Shown: positions 28,041 to 41,034 of the stretch, in pieces | How the letters are laid out: every line of letters begins with the position of its first letter | Numbering within the stretch: the stretch's first letter is position 1 | Source: Brachypodius melanocephalos | Lineage: Eukaryota > Chordata > Aves > Passeriformes > Pycnonotidae | Length of the DNA: 64,000 nucleotides | Direction of reading: 5' to 3' | Assembly (NCBI GenBank): GCA_013398615.1 | Contig: VZSR01001854.1 | Span: forward strand, 8,073,053 to 8,137,052 | The notes under the pieces: model-generated | What the model saw: only the letters and a program-made list of their open reading frames with translations | Database searches by the model: none | Told to the model about the DNA's origin: nothing | Translations under genes and position numbers: made by a program

Positions 28041-29354
28041 TAAACGGTTATTTGACTTCAGTTAAGAGAGAGGAGTGATTTCTAAATCTTGGTGATTTGA
28101 AAAAGACTTGATTGTTTGACTGAAGATTCAGTTACTATATGGGGCTCTTTTCTTCATCTGTCAAATCTCTTTCCAAACCCCAGTTTATGGCATTAGACAT
28201 CTGATAATTTTGAAATTAAAAGTTTTTAGCAATGTATATTTAACAAATAATGGTTCTTTAATTCCTTTGAATATCTTGTTTCTAAATCCTTAGCTGTGAT
28301 AAGAATATGATTAGATAAAGAAAACTCAAACATCACTGCAAATGTTTGGTTAGTATCTTCTTCATGAATCAGTAAAATAAGCTCATAATTGTTACATTTC
28401 CTATATCTGTTCCTGGCTTCCAAATGAGGAGCTCTAATAGCATTGCTAAGAGGTCCTGGCAAGATATCATTCATGAAGACAGTACTATGTAGTGTAGTGC
28501 ATAGAATATTTAAGCCAAAATATTTTTGCTTTAACCTGAGATTGTGCTGGTCACTGTAGTGTAAGTTGAAACAATTAAATTCTAGCAGACTGATTAAAAA
28601 TGACAGTGTTCTACCAAATTAAGCATATGTTGCTTCTAGGGCTTCTACCATATCAACTTGGCTTTCAAAAATTCTCTTTCATGTAGTATTTGGGAAAACT
28701 CTCTAGTAGGAATGCTATCCATCAGGATATTGCTAGGAAGATTAATTACAGCATGGCTATGTTAAGTGCAGATATTAATTATTAATACAGAAAACTATTT
28801 TGCTAACTATTTCGCTGCTTAAAACAGGCATTCTAGCTTCCTGTGTTTTGAGGGTTTATTTTATTATCATGATGAATGCCCCCATCACTATGTGATAAAT
28901 AAGCACTAGCTGAATACACTTCTTCTGCTTTTAGAGTGCAGGGGGCTTTTTGGCAGACATAAAAAGGGCACTTCTGTGAAGACATGTGAAAAAAAAATTC
29001 CTTGAGAGGTAAAGATACACAGGTCACAATAAAACTCATCATAAGTCTGTATCTGCAAATCAATTATCCAATGTACAGTTCCTTTGATTTTAAAATTCAG
29101 CCAATATCTGGGACTTCTGAAGACTTTTTTCCTCAGAGAATTTTTTTTTTTCTTTTCTTAATAAATACTTTCTTTTTTCTGCCAGAAAAGAGAAGGGAAC
29201 AATTGCAGGCAGTTTCCAAGACCTGCAGAACTTACATGTCTACAGTGTCTCAATTTTGTCTGAGCATCATGACGGCTCTTTGTGGCTCCCTAGTAACTTA
29301 ATTTCTGATATACATGCAAGCTGTAACAAATCTTTGCATCTTGCAAATAGGATC
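28041..29354. other. Spacer between two oppositely oriented CR1 copies
   Basis: AT-rich with no gene recognised. It holds only short T and A runs (for example near 28989 and 29142) and small frames under 100 codons. Confidence 0.55.
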
Positions 29355-30036
29355 CTTATGTCTCACCTGGATCTAGAGTGTGGTAGACTGGGGAAGAAGA
29401 TGCTGGAGACCAGCACTGTGGAAAAGGACCTGGGGGCTCTGAAATGACAAGCTGAATCTGAGCCAGCAGTGCCCTGGGAGCCAGGAGGGCCAAGCCTGTC
29501 CTGAAGGGCATCAGGCACAGCATCACAGCCAGGCAAGGGAGGGGATTGTCCTGCTCTGCTCTGCACTGGGGCAGCCTCACCTCCAGTGCTGGGGACAATT
29601 TTGAATACCATAAAATAAGAAAGGCATTAAACAATCAGAGTGTCCAAAGGAAGGCAACAAGGAAGGTGAAAGGCCTTGAGGAGAAAAGTGCATGAGGAGT
29701 GGCTGAAATACCTTACTCTGTTTAGCCTCAAGGAGACTGAGGGGAGACATCATTGCAGTCTACTTTGTGAGGGAAAGAGGAGGGCCAGGCACTGATGCCT
29801 TCTCAGGGAGTGGCCTGAAATTGTGCCTGGGGAGATTTAGGTTGGATATTAGAAAAATGCTCTTAACCCAGAGGGTGGTTGGGCACTGGAATAGGCTCCC
29901 CAGGTCAGTGATCTGAGTTCCAGAAGCATTTGGACAATACTCTCAGGCATGTGGTGTGGTGCTTTGCAAGGCCAGGAGTTGGGCTTTGATGATCCTTGTG
30001 GATGTCTTCCAACACAGGATATTCTATGATTGTATG
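29355..30036 (+). mobile_element. CR1 LINE 3' fragment, plus orientation
   Basis: About 680 bp covering the C-terminal part of ORF2 and the 3' end. It starts near a CACCTGGATC / GAAAAGGACCTGGGGG block typical of CR1 reverse transcriptase and runs through the TGTTTAGCCTCAAGGAGA and GGTTGGATATTAGAAAAATG blocks. It ends in the octamer-like tail ATTCTATGATTGTATG (30021-30036). Frameshifts and stops are frequent. Its tail and internal sequence differ from the neighbouring minus-strand copy, so it is probably a different subfamily and a separate insertion. Confidence 0.92.
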
Positions 30037-31501
30037 TTATGAAGTGGGAACGGCAGGCCTCTTTTCTCGAAGTCATCCAGATGAAGGCAAATGTTTTATT
30101 CTTGCTTACTATAGCTTCTAATTGGTCACTGGGACTGCCTTTTTAAAATCTGTGGAGCCAAATGCCTGCTTCTCTCCACTGACTGCAAAGAGAGGTTATA
30201 TAGTTATGTCAGTAGCTGTCTGCCATGAAGAACCCTAAAAGCAGCTATTATAAACCTCACTCCTACAAAAACCTTCAAAGGTCTGTGGTATCTTTGGCTT
30301 AGAGACACTAGGTGGCAGGCATTGCCACCTTCCAACGTGATTGTGAGCACTAAAATCGCCCTTGTTCTTGCCTTTCCTCACTGTTTCTCAGTAGTGACAG
30401 TTGTGAGATTTCAGCAGCATCCCTTCCCTCTAGATCTGTCTTGCTTCTAACAGTGGGTGAGGCTTCACACTGGCCAGCTTCAGTCCTTGCTGATACTGGG
30501 TTCTAGGAGTGTCTGCATGTTTCTGTCTGCTTGTCTCTCTTAGTCTCTAGTAACCTCATTCTTTGTCTTTCTGTAGTTCACTGTGATACCAGGAGAAGGA
30601 CAGGTTGGTGTTGCTCAGACCTGGTCACGGGCAGCTGGGATGTCAGTCATGTTATCCCACCAATGTTAACCACACTCCACTAGTTGCACTTCTTTTCCTT
30701 CTCTGGTTAGTAGCTTATGAAGGACTGAACCAAACACTGTCACCTGCTTGTCCCTTCACCGTTCTCAACATTTTGACCACTTCTCCAATGTGTAGATTCA
30801 TATGTGTTAGAGGCATTTCCCCAAACAGAGATGTCAGCTGCTAAGGTAAAGTTAAGCCATGCAGATCTGGTTCATGTCTCTCGCTGTCTGGTGTTCAGTG
30901 TAGAACAAGGCCTTCCTTATATTCATTATCTTCATCTGTGACTACCACCCAGTCTCGTAGCTGTCTTCACACTGCTGCACCTCTTCTGTCTCCTAACCTT
31001 TGGGCCCTTGTTCATATTCACCACATCCCTCAGTTCTGTTTCATCATTTCAGCACAGTACTCAGAGTAATTTTCTAGCAAGTCTATCTAATATCATACTG
31101 TTTCAGTAGGTTTTCTTCTTTGCATCTTGCTGACTCACTGTGGTGTTTGACAAGGTTGGCTACTGAAAGTGTCATTCATCACGAGCCACTGGACTGGAGC
31201 TGATGCAAGGCAGGGTGCCGTGTTTTTCAAGGTCTGGGTCTTTTCTGGTGATTGAAATACTGCCACAACAAACATTTTGACTTGTAGACAATACTGATGA
31301 TCTCGGAGATTTGTGTATCTCTTCAGCAACCTTTCTCCAAGAGATGTAAGTGTTCAATGCACATATATTTTCTGACCCAGCCTCTTCCTGTAATGTTTTA
31401 CTGTGCACCAGTTCTGAGAATAGCAGCAACTTCATGTTGCCAGCAGCTGAGTGCTATGATTGGATTTTTAGTATATAAATGAAACATATACTTGAAGAAC
31501 C

Positions 31502-31516
31502 TTTTTTTTTTTTTTT
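31502..31516 (+). repeat. Poly(T) run of 15
   Basis: Uninterrupted T run bounded by C and G, with no associated retroposon boundary seen. Confidence 0.85.
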
Positions 31517-32290
31517 GGCATGCGAGTGAACAAAGTGCATGAAATTGCAGTTTTATTCCAGTGTGGGCAGGGATCACACATTAACCATGGAATCAAAATG
31601 CAAAAATTTGCTGGTGATGCTAAGCTGACAGTCTCCTTGACTGTCTACGTTAGTTTTTTCCTAATCTTTGGTCCATATAAGAAAAATGCTATTCCAGCAA
31701 AAAATGCAGCTATAACACACTCTGAAGTAATCTCAAAACACTTTTTAAAAGGCCTATATATTTTTAAAATTGCATTCAGATAAGAATTTTATATTTGTGT
31801 TGGCTTGTGCTGGCAGCCATAAAAGGCCCTAAAGTCTTACAACATTGCCTTTTGTAGGTTATCTTTTTTGTTTTCTTTTAAGGGGGGAATATGATGGACA
31901 TGACTGGAAGGAATTGGGTAGGAGTATGCTGCTTAGTATTTTAGCTCATTTTGGGTAGACACTTTGCAAAGAGGAAGTTTAAAGTTATCACTATACCAAG
32001 CAGGTTACTGAAGGCACCTTCTCTGTAAGACTGAAGTATTGTACTGTCTGAACTGCTGGGTCGTTTTTTTTTTTTAATTCCTGGGGTAAAAGGAGGAGAA
32101 ATTGGAGGGGTCCTATTCTGCCTGTAATTTGCAGATACCCTTGCCACTGTTTCCTTGTATCTTATGAGAGAAAGGGATCCCAACAATGCTGGTTTGTTGC
32201 CAATAATGTGATTGATGCACCCTATATTTTTTGCCACTTCCCTAATCTGTAGCCTGGAATGACTGAGCAAAAGGTAGATTGCCTTTTCTA

Positions 32291-32343
32291 TTTTTTTTTC
32301 TTTTTTTTTTTTTCTTTTTTTTTTCTTTTTTTTTTCTTTTTTT
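32291..32343 (+). repeat. T-tract interrupted by regularly spaced C
   Basis: T runs of 9, 13, 10, 10 and 7 are separated by single C residues at 32300, 32314, 32325 and 32336, so the last three are spaced exactly 11 bp apart. It is a simple-sequence tract, possibly grown by slippage of an 11-bp (T10C) unit. Confidence 0.85.
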
Positions 32344-32702
32344 CCCCTCCTTTTCTTTCACGAGTACTGTAATTTCAGGAGGGCTAATGCATTTTTGTGT
32401 CAGAAGTGGTGGAGAGGATCTCAGGTCTCAAGATGAATAGTATTTCATGGGGCATTTGATTTGCAAAACAGCTGCCAATAAAAACTCTTACTGTTTGTAT
32501 GGGACCTGCACAAATATGAGACTGTCACACAACTTATTCAGCCCAAACAGACAAAGGACAGGAGAAGAAAGAGGCACAAAATATATTATGTGATAAGAAT
32601 ATCCCAGGGTATTTGGAAGAGACCAGCCATCTAGGTTTCAGATTATTGACCTGTCTGTGAAATATTCCTTCAGTTGCAGAAAAATGCCTAGGGAAAAGAA
32701 AG

Positions 32703-32716
32703 AAAAAAAAAAAAAA
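32703..32716 (+). repeat. Poly(A) run of 14
   Basis: A run preceded by an A/G-rich stretch (GGGAAAAGAAAG) and followed by CCACACAAAAAAACCCC. It is simple sequence with no clear retroposon body. Confidence 0.8.
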
Positions 32717-33956
32717 CCACACAAAAAAACCCCTATGCAAGACACAATACCAACTTGCTTGGCAATTGCAGCTCTTGTTCTGCTATGGAAAAGATACGAT
32801 GGCTTGAGTTCAGAAAAAGGATTGTTGGCAATGTCCTTTGTAGATTAGCCTTAGCTAATGCCCTTTGTGGATGTGCTGTTGCTGTTACAAGTAGGGGTTC
32901 TGTGCATTAAAAAGTGATGTCTGTTTTGTATAGTGCTTTGTAAAACCCTTTTTGACATTACAAAGGGAAAACAGAAAAGTGATAGACATGGTAAGGTGCC
33001 ACCAGTTAAATATAACGCTTCTGTAGCAAAATAAAAAAGAAGGAAAGATGTTAAAATGAGGTGGGATCTCCTGAGGTTACTCCATGCTTATTTTTCACTT
33101 TATCATTTCCCTAATTGCTTCTTTTGGCAGAAGACATAGCCTCTGTGTATTCTAGTTCAAGGAGATTTTTCTGTCCTTAATATGGGTCTAGATTTTATTA
33201 CTTCAGCTGAAAAGATACTCCTAAAGGAAAACAAAATTCAATGTATTTTTTTACTATCAGCCCTCTGTTATTGGCAAAGTGAAGGAATGGTGTGTTCCAG
33301 CAACATTTTGTTTGGCTGAAGACTGGAAAGGTGAGTAGCATTTCTGTAGCAGAAACAAATATTCCCTGTGCCTTATGTTGTGTATTTATGCCAGCAGAAA
33401 CTGCTGAGTTTGCAAGCATCAATTCTTCTTTGCCAAACAGAACATAATTACCAAAATGAACAAGAATTAAGAGGTCTGGATGTTATTTCAGCAAATGATT
33501 TTGCAATTTATATTTTGCTTTATCTAGGAATTGCTGCCTTTCAAAAATTTAGCACATTTTTCTGCATTAAAATTCCTTCCAGAGCAGGAAGCTACTGTCT
33601 TCGATAAGACAACATTCTTAAGATCAGTAGCTCATTGATTTCCAGTAGCTGACCTAAAGGAGGCAACCATGTTCACTTATGTATTTAGCAGCTGACAGCA
33701 AATTTGGGAAGAGCAGAGATAATTGATCCTAGGTCTGCCATTCGGAAGAACCTAGACAAGTTGGAGTGGTGTGATCCTTAAAAATTCAACAAAAACAAAT
33801 TCAAAATCTGGGAAGGAAGAATTTTCTGCAACAGCGCAGGCTGGAAGCTCTGGTGTGAAGGATCTGGAGTTGTAGGTAGACAGCAAACTAAATGTGAATC
33901 AGTGGAGTGCCTTGGCAGCCAGGCAGCCAACAACTTCTGAGGCTGTAGTAAGAGGA

Positions 33957-34936
33957 TGTTGAGGATTAGTATTTTAAGGTCATTTAAAGAATTACCTGCA
34001 AAGGTATGGGCAAAACCAGGTTTAATATAAAAGCAAGACAAAGTTCATTGGCAAAGTTGACTCTACTACTTACTAGATGGTTAAAGCACACCAAGAAAAA
34101 GCAAACAAAAATCCAAAATCAATCAGTCCTAACCAAAATAAATCTTAGACTATCTATGCGAAGGCTGGAGGAAGTGAAAAGGATAGGAAAGGATAAGGAT
34201 AAAAAGGAGTGTGGAAGAACCTCCTGGTGAGTCACAAGGTTCAGAGTAGACTCCTATCTACTAAACTGAGCCAAGACTTGATCAACTGTTTACACCCAAC
34301 AGCAATTACTTTAATCTAAACTTAGCTTAAGCTTAATCCATAACAAGCAATTTAGCAAAGGATTCATGCAGAATGTACTCTACCACAACAATAACTTACA
34401 AATCTCAAGTACTTCAGAATCTAGGAGACCAACATTCCTAGTATATTTGCTATAGCATATGCACACTTGCCTACACAAAGACGTGAAGAATCTATACAAG
34501 CTACTGGTGAAAAATTCCCCTTAAATTCAGTGAAACACTCAGTTTGGATGTCTTTGCATCTTATCAGTGTGTGAAGGATTGAGTCTTGAAAAGTGAGGAG
34601 TATCAGCCCAGGATCCATCATCACCATTTGGCAATCTTCCAGGTATAGCAAACTTTAGAGTGCACTGGCTCAAAGGTGTCCAGCTCAGAGGCAGGTTGTT
34701 GGTTGCAGCCCATGGAGGTCCACAGGATTTCAAAAGATCTCATTTTGGACCATTGTTTATGAAGTTGCAAGAGAGCGGGCTTTAGTCATAGTAATTTTCC
34801 ATCTGGGCTCCAATTTGGGTACATAACCTTTTTTTCAAGTTCAATAACAAAAATGTCCCACTAGGGTTATATTTCAGGCAAGAAAAATAAGTTATCAAAG
34901 CTGGTTTTTAACAAACAGGAAAGCTTCTGTTTGACA
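33957..34936 (-). mobile_element. Probable second-type ERV LTR (candidate)
   Basis: About 980 bp bounded by TGTTGAGG on the left and TTTGACA on the right, which are TG...CA ends. Read on the minus strand it begins TGTCAAACAG, has an ATTAAA poly(A) signal (complement of 34021-34026) about 64 bp before the 3' end, and has TATA-like stretches further upstream. That layout fits an LTR. Blocks such as the ones around 34160-34240 and 34480-34720 resemble a passerine LTR I remember, but I could not verify this. No 5-bp target-site duplication is obvious (GAGGA on the left, GCACT on the right), so either the edges are wrong or the flanks have decayed. It could instead be a piece of ERV internal sequence or an unrelated repeat. 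Confidence 0.42.
34021..34026 (-). terminator. ATTAAA poly(A) signal of the candidate LTR
   Basis: The plus strand reads TTTAAT within GGTTTAATATAAAAGC. On the minus strand this gives TATATTAAACC, a normal variant poly(A) signal, at the expected distance from the LTR 3' end. Its use is unproven. Confidence 0.4.
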
Positions 34937-35115
34937 GCACTAGCTCCCTGGGAACAGACAGTGTTTCTGAAAGGATCAAGAGGAGCTCAGCCCAAGTGCT
35001 GAGGTCTAATAAGCATTTCTCAAATCATAGAGCAGCCTGGAGGGGGAGTGGAAAGCATTAGGGAAGATATCCCACCACAGAGGAGCACAGCCAGAAAACT
35101 GAAGGAATAGTTTAT

Positions 35116-35657
35116 CCCCTTTTTACTGAGCTCTTGTCAGTCCAGATCTACACCACCAGTATTCAGTTTTGGGCCATTTCACACAAGCAAAGCACAAAGT
35201 GGAGTAAGCTTAGCAGAGGGTCATCAGATAGTCAGGGGGCTGGAGGCTATGCCCTTGAGGAAAGGCTCAGTGAACTGGGGAGTTTAGCCTGAAGAAGAGA
35301 GCTTTGGAGAAATCTAATAGTAGCCTTCCTCAATACCTTTGAGGAGATCATTGAGAAGATGGATCCTGCCTCTTCATAGCTGTGCATGATGAGAAGTTGA
35401 GAGGTGAGAGAAATAAATTGAAATGTAAGAGAGTACAATTGGATGGAAGCAATTGTTCTTTCATCATGATGATGATTAACAGTGGACCAGAACACCCAGT
35501 GAGCTTGTGTAGTCTCTACCCCGTGAATTTGTCAAGACCTGAGCAGAGAGAGCTATAAGCAACCTTGCCTGATCTCATAGCTGGCCCTGCTTTGAGCAAC
35601 AGGTTGAGCTGAATGACCTCCTTAACTCCCTTCCAACCTATATTATTTTGTGATTTC
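35116..35657 (+). mobile_element. CR1 LINE 3' fragment, plus orientation
   Basis: About 540 bp of decayed CR1: the 3' part of ORF2 (blocks equivalent to a CAGTTTTGGGCC motif near 35163 and GAGGAAAGGCTCAGTGAACT near 35258) followed by the 3' UTR (TTGAGCAACAGGTTGAGCTG, then a CCCTTCCAACCTAT block near 35630) and a degraded tail to about 35657. Many small indels remove any frame. It is more decayed than the copy at 29355-30036. Confidence 0.87.
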
Positions 35658-38600
35658 ACAATATGTTTCAGCATTGACTTTATTGGAAAAAAAACTTTCC
35701 ATGTACTTGAAACAACTTCAACAGGAAATGGAGTCAGGGTTTCTAGCACTGATGAATGGGATATTACTTGGGGGAAAAAAAGAGTATACAGTAACTTCTG
35801 TGGTTGGTTTTCTGAATACGAATCAGCTTGGTGTAAGCTTTTCACCCTAACTTGATCCAAAAGGGTGAAATATTGTTTGGTATTTTTTCATTTCTAGGCC
35901 TGCCAGGTTTTAAAAAGCTAGTTGAGGAAAAAAAACACCCCATTACTAAATTATCAGATCACCATCTCCAAATTTAAGAACTGAAAAGCTTTTGAGAGAC
36001 TGAATACAAGATCTGCAGAAATGATTGCTAAAATAATTTCCATTTGTCATAAAATGAGGTGGGTAATGATAGCAGAACTTCATCAAGCCTGAGAGATAAT
36101 AGAGTGTAACAGAGAAGTTCTAAGCTGATTATGTTAGATGATAAGACTTGATCTGGAACTGTGTGCTGACACCAGCAGACATGACTAGAGCCCATGACAA
36201 AATCACATGCAGCTGGAAAGAGAAAAAATAAAAGCAACCCATAAATTAAGTGTTGCTCCTACCAAATGAACCTTAAATTTCAAGATGTGGAAGTGTATCC
36301 TCCGTTATGGAATTTTTTTTTTCCTAAGACTTACATTGCACAGGAAAGACATCTGTACTGAGAGAAACATAATTTACATCTTTTTATTTTGAGTCTAAAT
36401 CTGGTCATAAGAAGAATTGTGAGGATTTCATAGATGGGTCAGGAAGCAGATTAACTGAACAGAGGCATGTACAACCCTGTGAAACATGTAGCACCTTATA
36501 AAATTACATCAATGTAATGTTTGTGAATTTTGCATCTTCAAGAAATACTGTCTTAATTTAAGCAGGTATAAAGCGAGGGCCTCCTTCCAAGATAAATGAG
36601 AATATTTTGAAAAATGTTAGCATGAATTACATTTCTGTAATCTACAACCTTAGATTTCTCTTATCAGTGGGTTCTCACTCTTATTTGTGAGAAAAATAGG
36701 AAGATGTGCTACAGCTTTCGTGTGGAAAATTTGAAGATTTCCTCTAAAGCCTGTTGAAAGCAATGATTGACTTTGTGTAAATGTCTGTATATCAGAGCAA
36801 TATTTGTGCTTCTCAGAAGGAGGAGTTATAATCTAAGGTAGCAGCATGAAATGGAAATGTTCATTGTGTTAAGAAGTTTAATCAATATTTTACTCTCTCA
36901 GCTAAGAACAGAGCTAATTGTGAAGGCAGAAGTTTTACCTGCAAGAAAATCTCAATGAAAAAGCTGATTTCTTGGTTTCCCAAGGAAAGCAATGCAATTA
37001 TTTTGGATAGAAACAGTTAATGTCACTAAAACTGTGAATTCAAAATTGAGGAGAAAAATTAAAAGAAAAATAAAGAAACATGGAAGTGAAGTAAATTTAT
37101 TACTGTAACAGGAATTATGTCTTCAGAGGGGAAAAACTGTTTTTGCAGAAGTACATGGACAGGTCTTAACTAACTGGCAAGTATGTGCAATTCTGACTTG
37201 CTATCTTTTTTTACTTGAGGAGTAACTAACTAATAAAAGAAAATATTGATGGTTTAAAATATTTTGTGGCCTATTATGCAGCTACCTGTTTGCCTGTATG
37301 CCTGAAGTGTGGTGCTGCTGTTCCAAACAGAGGAGTCCTTAACAGAGTGAGCTCCAGCAGAGGTGTGCCATGGGCTGAGACCCAGAGTTGTAGAGCAGAG
37401 GAAGAAATGGAAAGACTGCCCAGTCTCTGACAGGCTGTGAACACGGCATTTCATCTGTGGTCCCATTCTGTCATTTCAATGTGACTGCTGATTGAGCTGA
37501 ATGCAGAGGACAAGTATTCTGTCATTTTATACTCCTATTCATCTGGTTTTAATTAGGGTAACTCCAGGATTTATTATTTTACAGCAGCAGTAGTTTGCAG
37601 GGAAAGTGTGTTGTATTACTGTTGTGACGATGGCATTCAGATAGTGTTGCCTTTTATTCAACTCCACTTCCTTTTCTCTCTCTAACAGTAATGAATTTAA
37701 GGGTGGCAGAGATCCCTCTAGTAGCTTCATTAACATTTATAACTTACAGAGGAAAATTAGGAAGGAACAAAATGAGTCTTCCATGACTGATTATCTTCCT
37801 GTGGCTTCCCTGTTTATTCCTTTTATTGTGGCCTTTCTTTCAGGTTTTTGTTTGGTTGTTTTTGGTTTTTTTAAACAATAGCTTGCTAATCTGACCAAGC
37901 TAAACTCACTTCTTATTTAATTTGGAGTAATTTAAAGTTATTTTTACATTTTTTCCTAAAACCTGTAAGTAATTTAGGAGTTTTCTGCTGTGGTCACTGA
38001 TAGAGTTTTCTAACTGCCAAGTGATTGTTTGGATGCAAGGAATTTTTCTGACCTGCTTCTGCAAGTGAGAAATCACCTTGAAAATACAAGTAGCATAAAA
38101 AACTAAGAGATGTGGTTGGAAAAAATGTTGAAAGCCTGTTATAAATATTTATGGGTACTGAAAATTTAACCACAAATGTAGCTTCTGCGGAAAACAGCAG
38201 GCGTGGATTTTGTACAGGGTCACCATAATGAATTCCTGTTTGTTTACTTGTCCAGTGTTAGAGTATATCAGAATAAATAGCTAGTAACTCCAAATGAATT
38301 GAGAATGGAGAGTATTCCAGCTACATCAATGTAGTTTGGAAAAGAATTAAGAGTTTCAGGGTATCATTTGAAGTGGTACTGAGCTGGCTGTATTGAGAAT
38401 TTGGTTGCATAGGTCTAGGCTGCCTGAAGCCCCTGTGTGACCATTTGAAGCTATGGAGGAGAAAATTCCTGCTATACTTCTTCCCTCTAAATAATCAGCT
38501 TTGTCTTCATGTTGCCTGCATTCTGGTCTTCAAGGTTCTGTGAAGTGCAAAGTGGCTTGCTCCTAAGGATGTGCCTAGGGAAATTTGATTTACATCCCCA

Positions 38601-41034
38601 AAGAGTTTAAGCACTGGTGCAAGTATAAGAAAGAGGCTGAGAATTCAGGTGATGGATTACTCTGTTTGATGGTGGGCAGCTCACTTGCAGCAGTAAGTAT
38701 GAATGAAATGGTTTGGAATTTTTGTCTTGGTTAGAAGAGGTGCTGTTGGTTATTTCTTCAGCTACAGCTTTAGGAAGAGCCAGATCTTCACCTGGCTAAA
38801 TACAGAGGGAGTCACAGCCTGGACATCAAACCACAGATAAAAATTTCTGAAAACTGTCTCAAATTCCTTTTTACTTCCCAGTTCTCAATGTGATCCCAGG
38901 AATATAAGTTAATTGTCTGATGGAGAGAGCAGTCAGTAGGCTTGCTGTTAGACGATTTTAGCATATAAACATTCCAGGCATAGTACAAAAAGGAAAGATG
39001 AGCACTGCACAGGACTATAGTGCTCTATATGTGATTTCTTCTCCAGGGAAATCTTTCTTTCTGTGCCTATTTTCCTCCATAAACCTGGATTTAGATGAAT
39101 GTAGAACAGCACAGTTGCATTGTGGTCATCTGCAACCATATGAATTCTGGGTTGGAAAAAAAGGGATCACAATTCTTAATCATGCTGAATGTTGTTTGGC
39201 CCATTTGTTTTTGTCTCAGGTGGGAGTAAAGTCCCCTCACTTTCCACTGGGGATGAATAAATAACAGCAGTAAGTGGAGGTGGAATCCTCTGTGGAGTGA
39301 AGTGGGAGACCACCCGAGGGTGAGCAGAGTAGGGGTGGATGTGCCATCTCCCATAGAAACTGCAAAGGCTTTTGCAGAATTAATTCTGAAGAGTGTGGGA
39401 TGGAGAATATTTCATGTAATATTTGTCAGCTACCCAGTGCTGTGACCTAAACTCAAAAGCAGCACACATACCCTAAGAATTCAGGAATTGCTTGATCTCT
39501 GTTTCAGAGAGGGTACTGATCACACTTGGTCTGTTTAAACTAGGATCACTTCACAAGTGTAGCTCTTAGCCCTGAACATTCATGACTGGTGAGACAAGAG
39601 CTGTGCACACAACACTTTCTGATGTGCCTCATATTTTTTTAGGGCTTTTGATAAGGACATCAAGAGGATCAAAGCTGCGGCACACTTTGCAAGACCCCAG
39701 TCATTTAGGTGTGACTGCAATGGCTGTCTGTGCCTCTGCAAGAAGGGGTAGTGTCTCCCCACTTCAGAGCAGCAACAAGAAAATACATCATAAATTTCTA
39801 AGATTCAGTACTCCCTCATCATAGGAACAGTGAATTCTTTGTCCAGTTATACACAATTGCTTGGTCTCCTATAATGGGGATAACTAATCATATCACTAGA
39901 GTCACAGCACGGTCCTTCACAAAAGGGTGGAAAAGCAGTTTCCATAGAGGAATGAGACAGGAAAAGAGAAATGTTCTGTCTTTAAGTGAAAGAGTATAGG
40001 TATGGGGAGGGATAAAATTTATTTTTAAAGAATGAGAATAGAATATTAAGTTCTTGTCACAGAAAGGCTGAGGATGTGTCAATCACCATGTGAGATGCAG
40101 AGAATCTCCAGCTGTGACGTGTACTTCAATGGGATGCTCTACAAGAGAGATTTTCTTAGATTATTTAATCATATTTGAGAAACATTAATAAATTAGATGA
40201 GATGAGACAGCCTGCTCTGACAGGGAGATATGGTGGCAGATCTTAGCAACACTTTCTAAACTGAGTCACTCTGCTTAAATGCCTGAAGTACGAGTTTTGG
40301 CCATCCCACCAGTGAAACTGGAGAGTTCTGTGTGGTTCAGTGAAGCGTCCTTTGCTGATAACCCATTTTCCTGTAAGTGGATTGTGACTGACAGCACTGC
40401 CTATGCTACAAGGTACATTCTCCACCTTCTGGATGTTCCTCTTTATTCCTCACAAAGATCCTTTTAGGTCCTAGACATCAGTGGAGCACCCAGCAAGTTA
40501 AGCCCAAAACGCATGGGGAGCTGAAGAAGAAAATGGACCAGCTGACTGGGGTGGTAAAGGCAGAGGCAGAAGAAGCAGTGCCTCTGAAGTTTGGTGTAAC
40601 TGGGACAGGAAGTCAGAGGTGTAATCTGGAATAAATTAAGTGTTGGAATGTTATTTCTCTGAGGATTTAAAGCCTTGCACTGGTGAAAATTTGTTCACCT
40701 GTTATTTTCCTTATTGGTTTGTCAGTTGTGATTACATGCCGAAACAACCAGGCCTATTCTGAAACTGGTTTCCTTGGCCGGGAAATCTAGATTTATCACT
40801 GAACCACCTAAGTTAGATGTGTGAACATAAACAGCATGATTTCCCCTGTAGACAGCCATAACTGTATAAAGTGTATAAAGGTGTAAATAGCAACACTTGT
40901 AAGAAGCTGTATTAGTTGTCTTATCACTCCACCCCCTCCATTGTCCCCACTTGGAGAGCTTTGGCTGAACATTTCCACATGGGAGGTGAGTGTTACACAA
41001 ATCCATCAAAGGTGTTTCCTGTGACCTTGTCAGT

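Larger units (their letters stand above)
30037..33956. other. Unclassified non-coding DNA with T-rich tracts
   Basis: No gene recognised; frames stay below 110 codons. T-rich tracts lie at 31502-31516 and 32291-32343 and an A run at 32703-32716. The 30.3-31.1 kb part is pyrimidine-rich on the plus strand. Nothing else stands out. Confidence 0.5.

Noticed and set aside
30580..30850. Exon beginning after TTTCTGTAG at about 30575
   Set aside because: The acceptor-like site is weak, the in-phase frame ends after about 30 codons and the 79-codon frame nearby has no domain.
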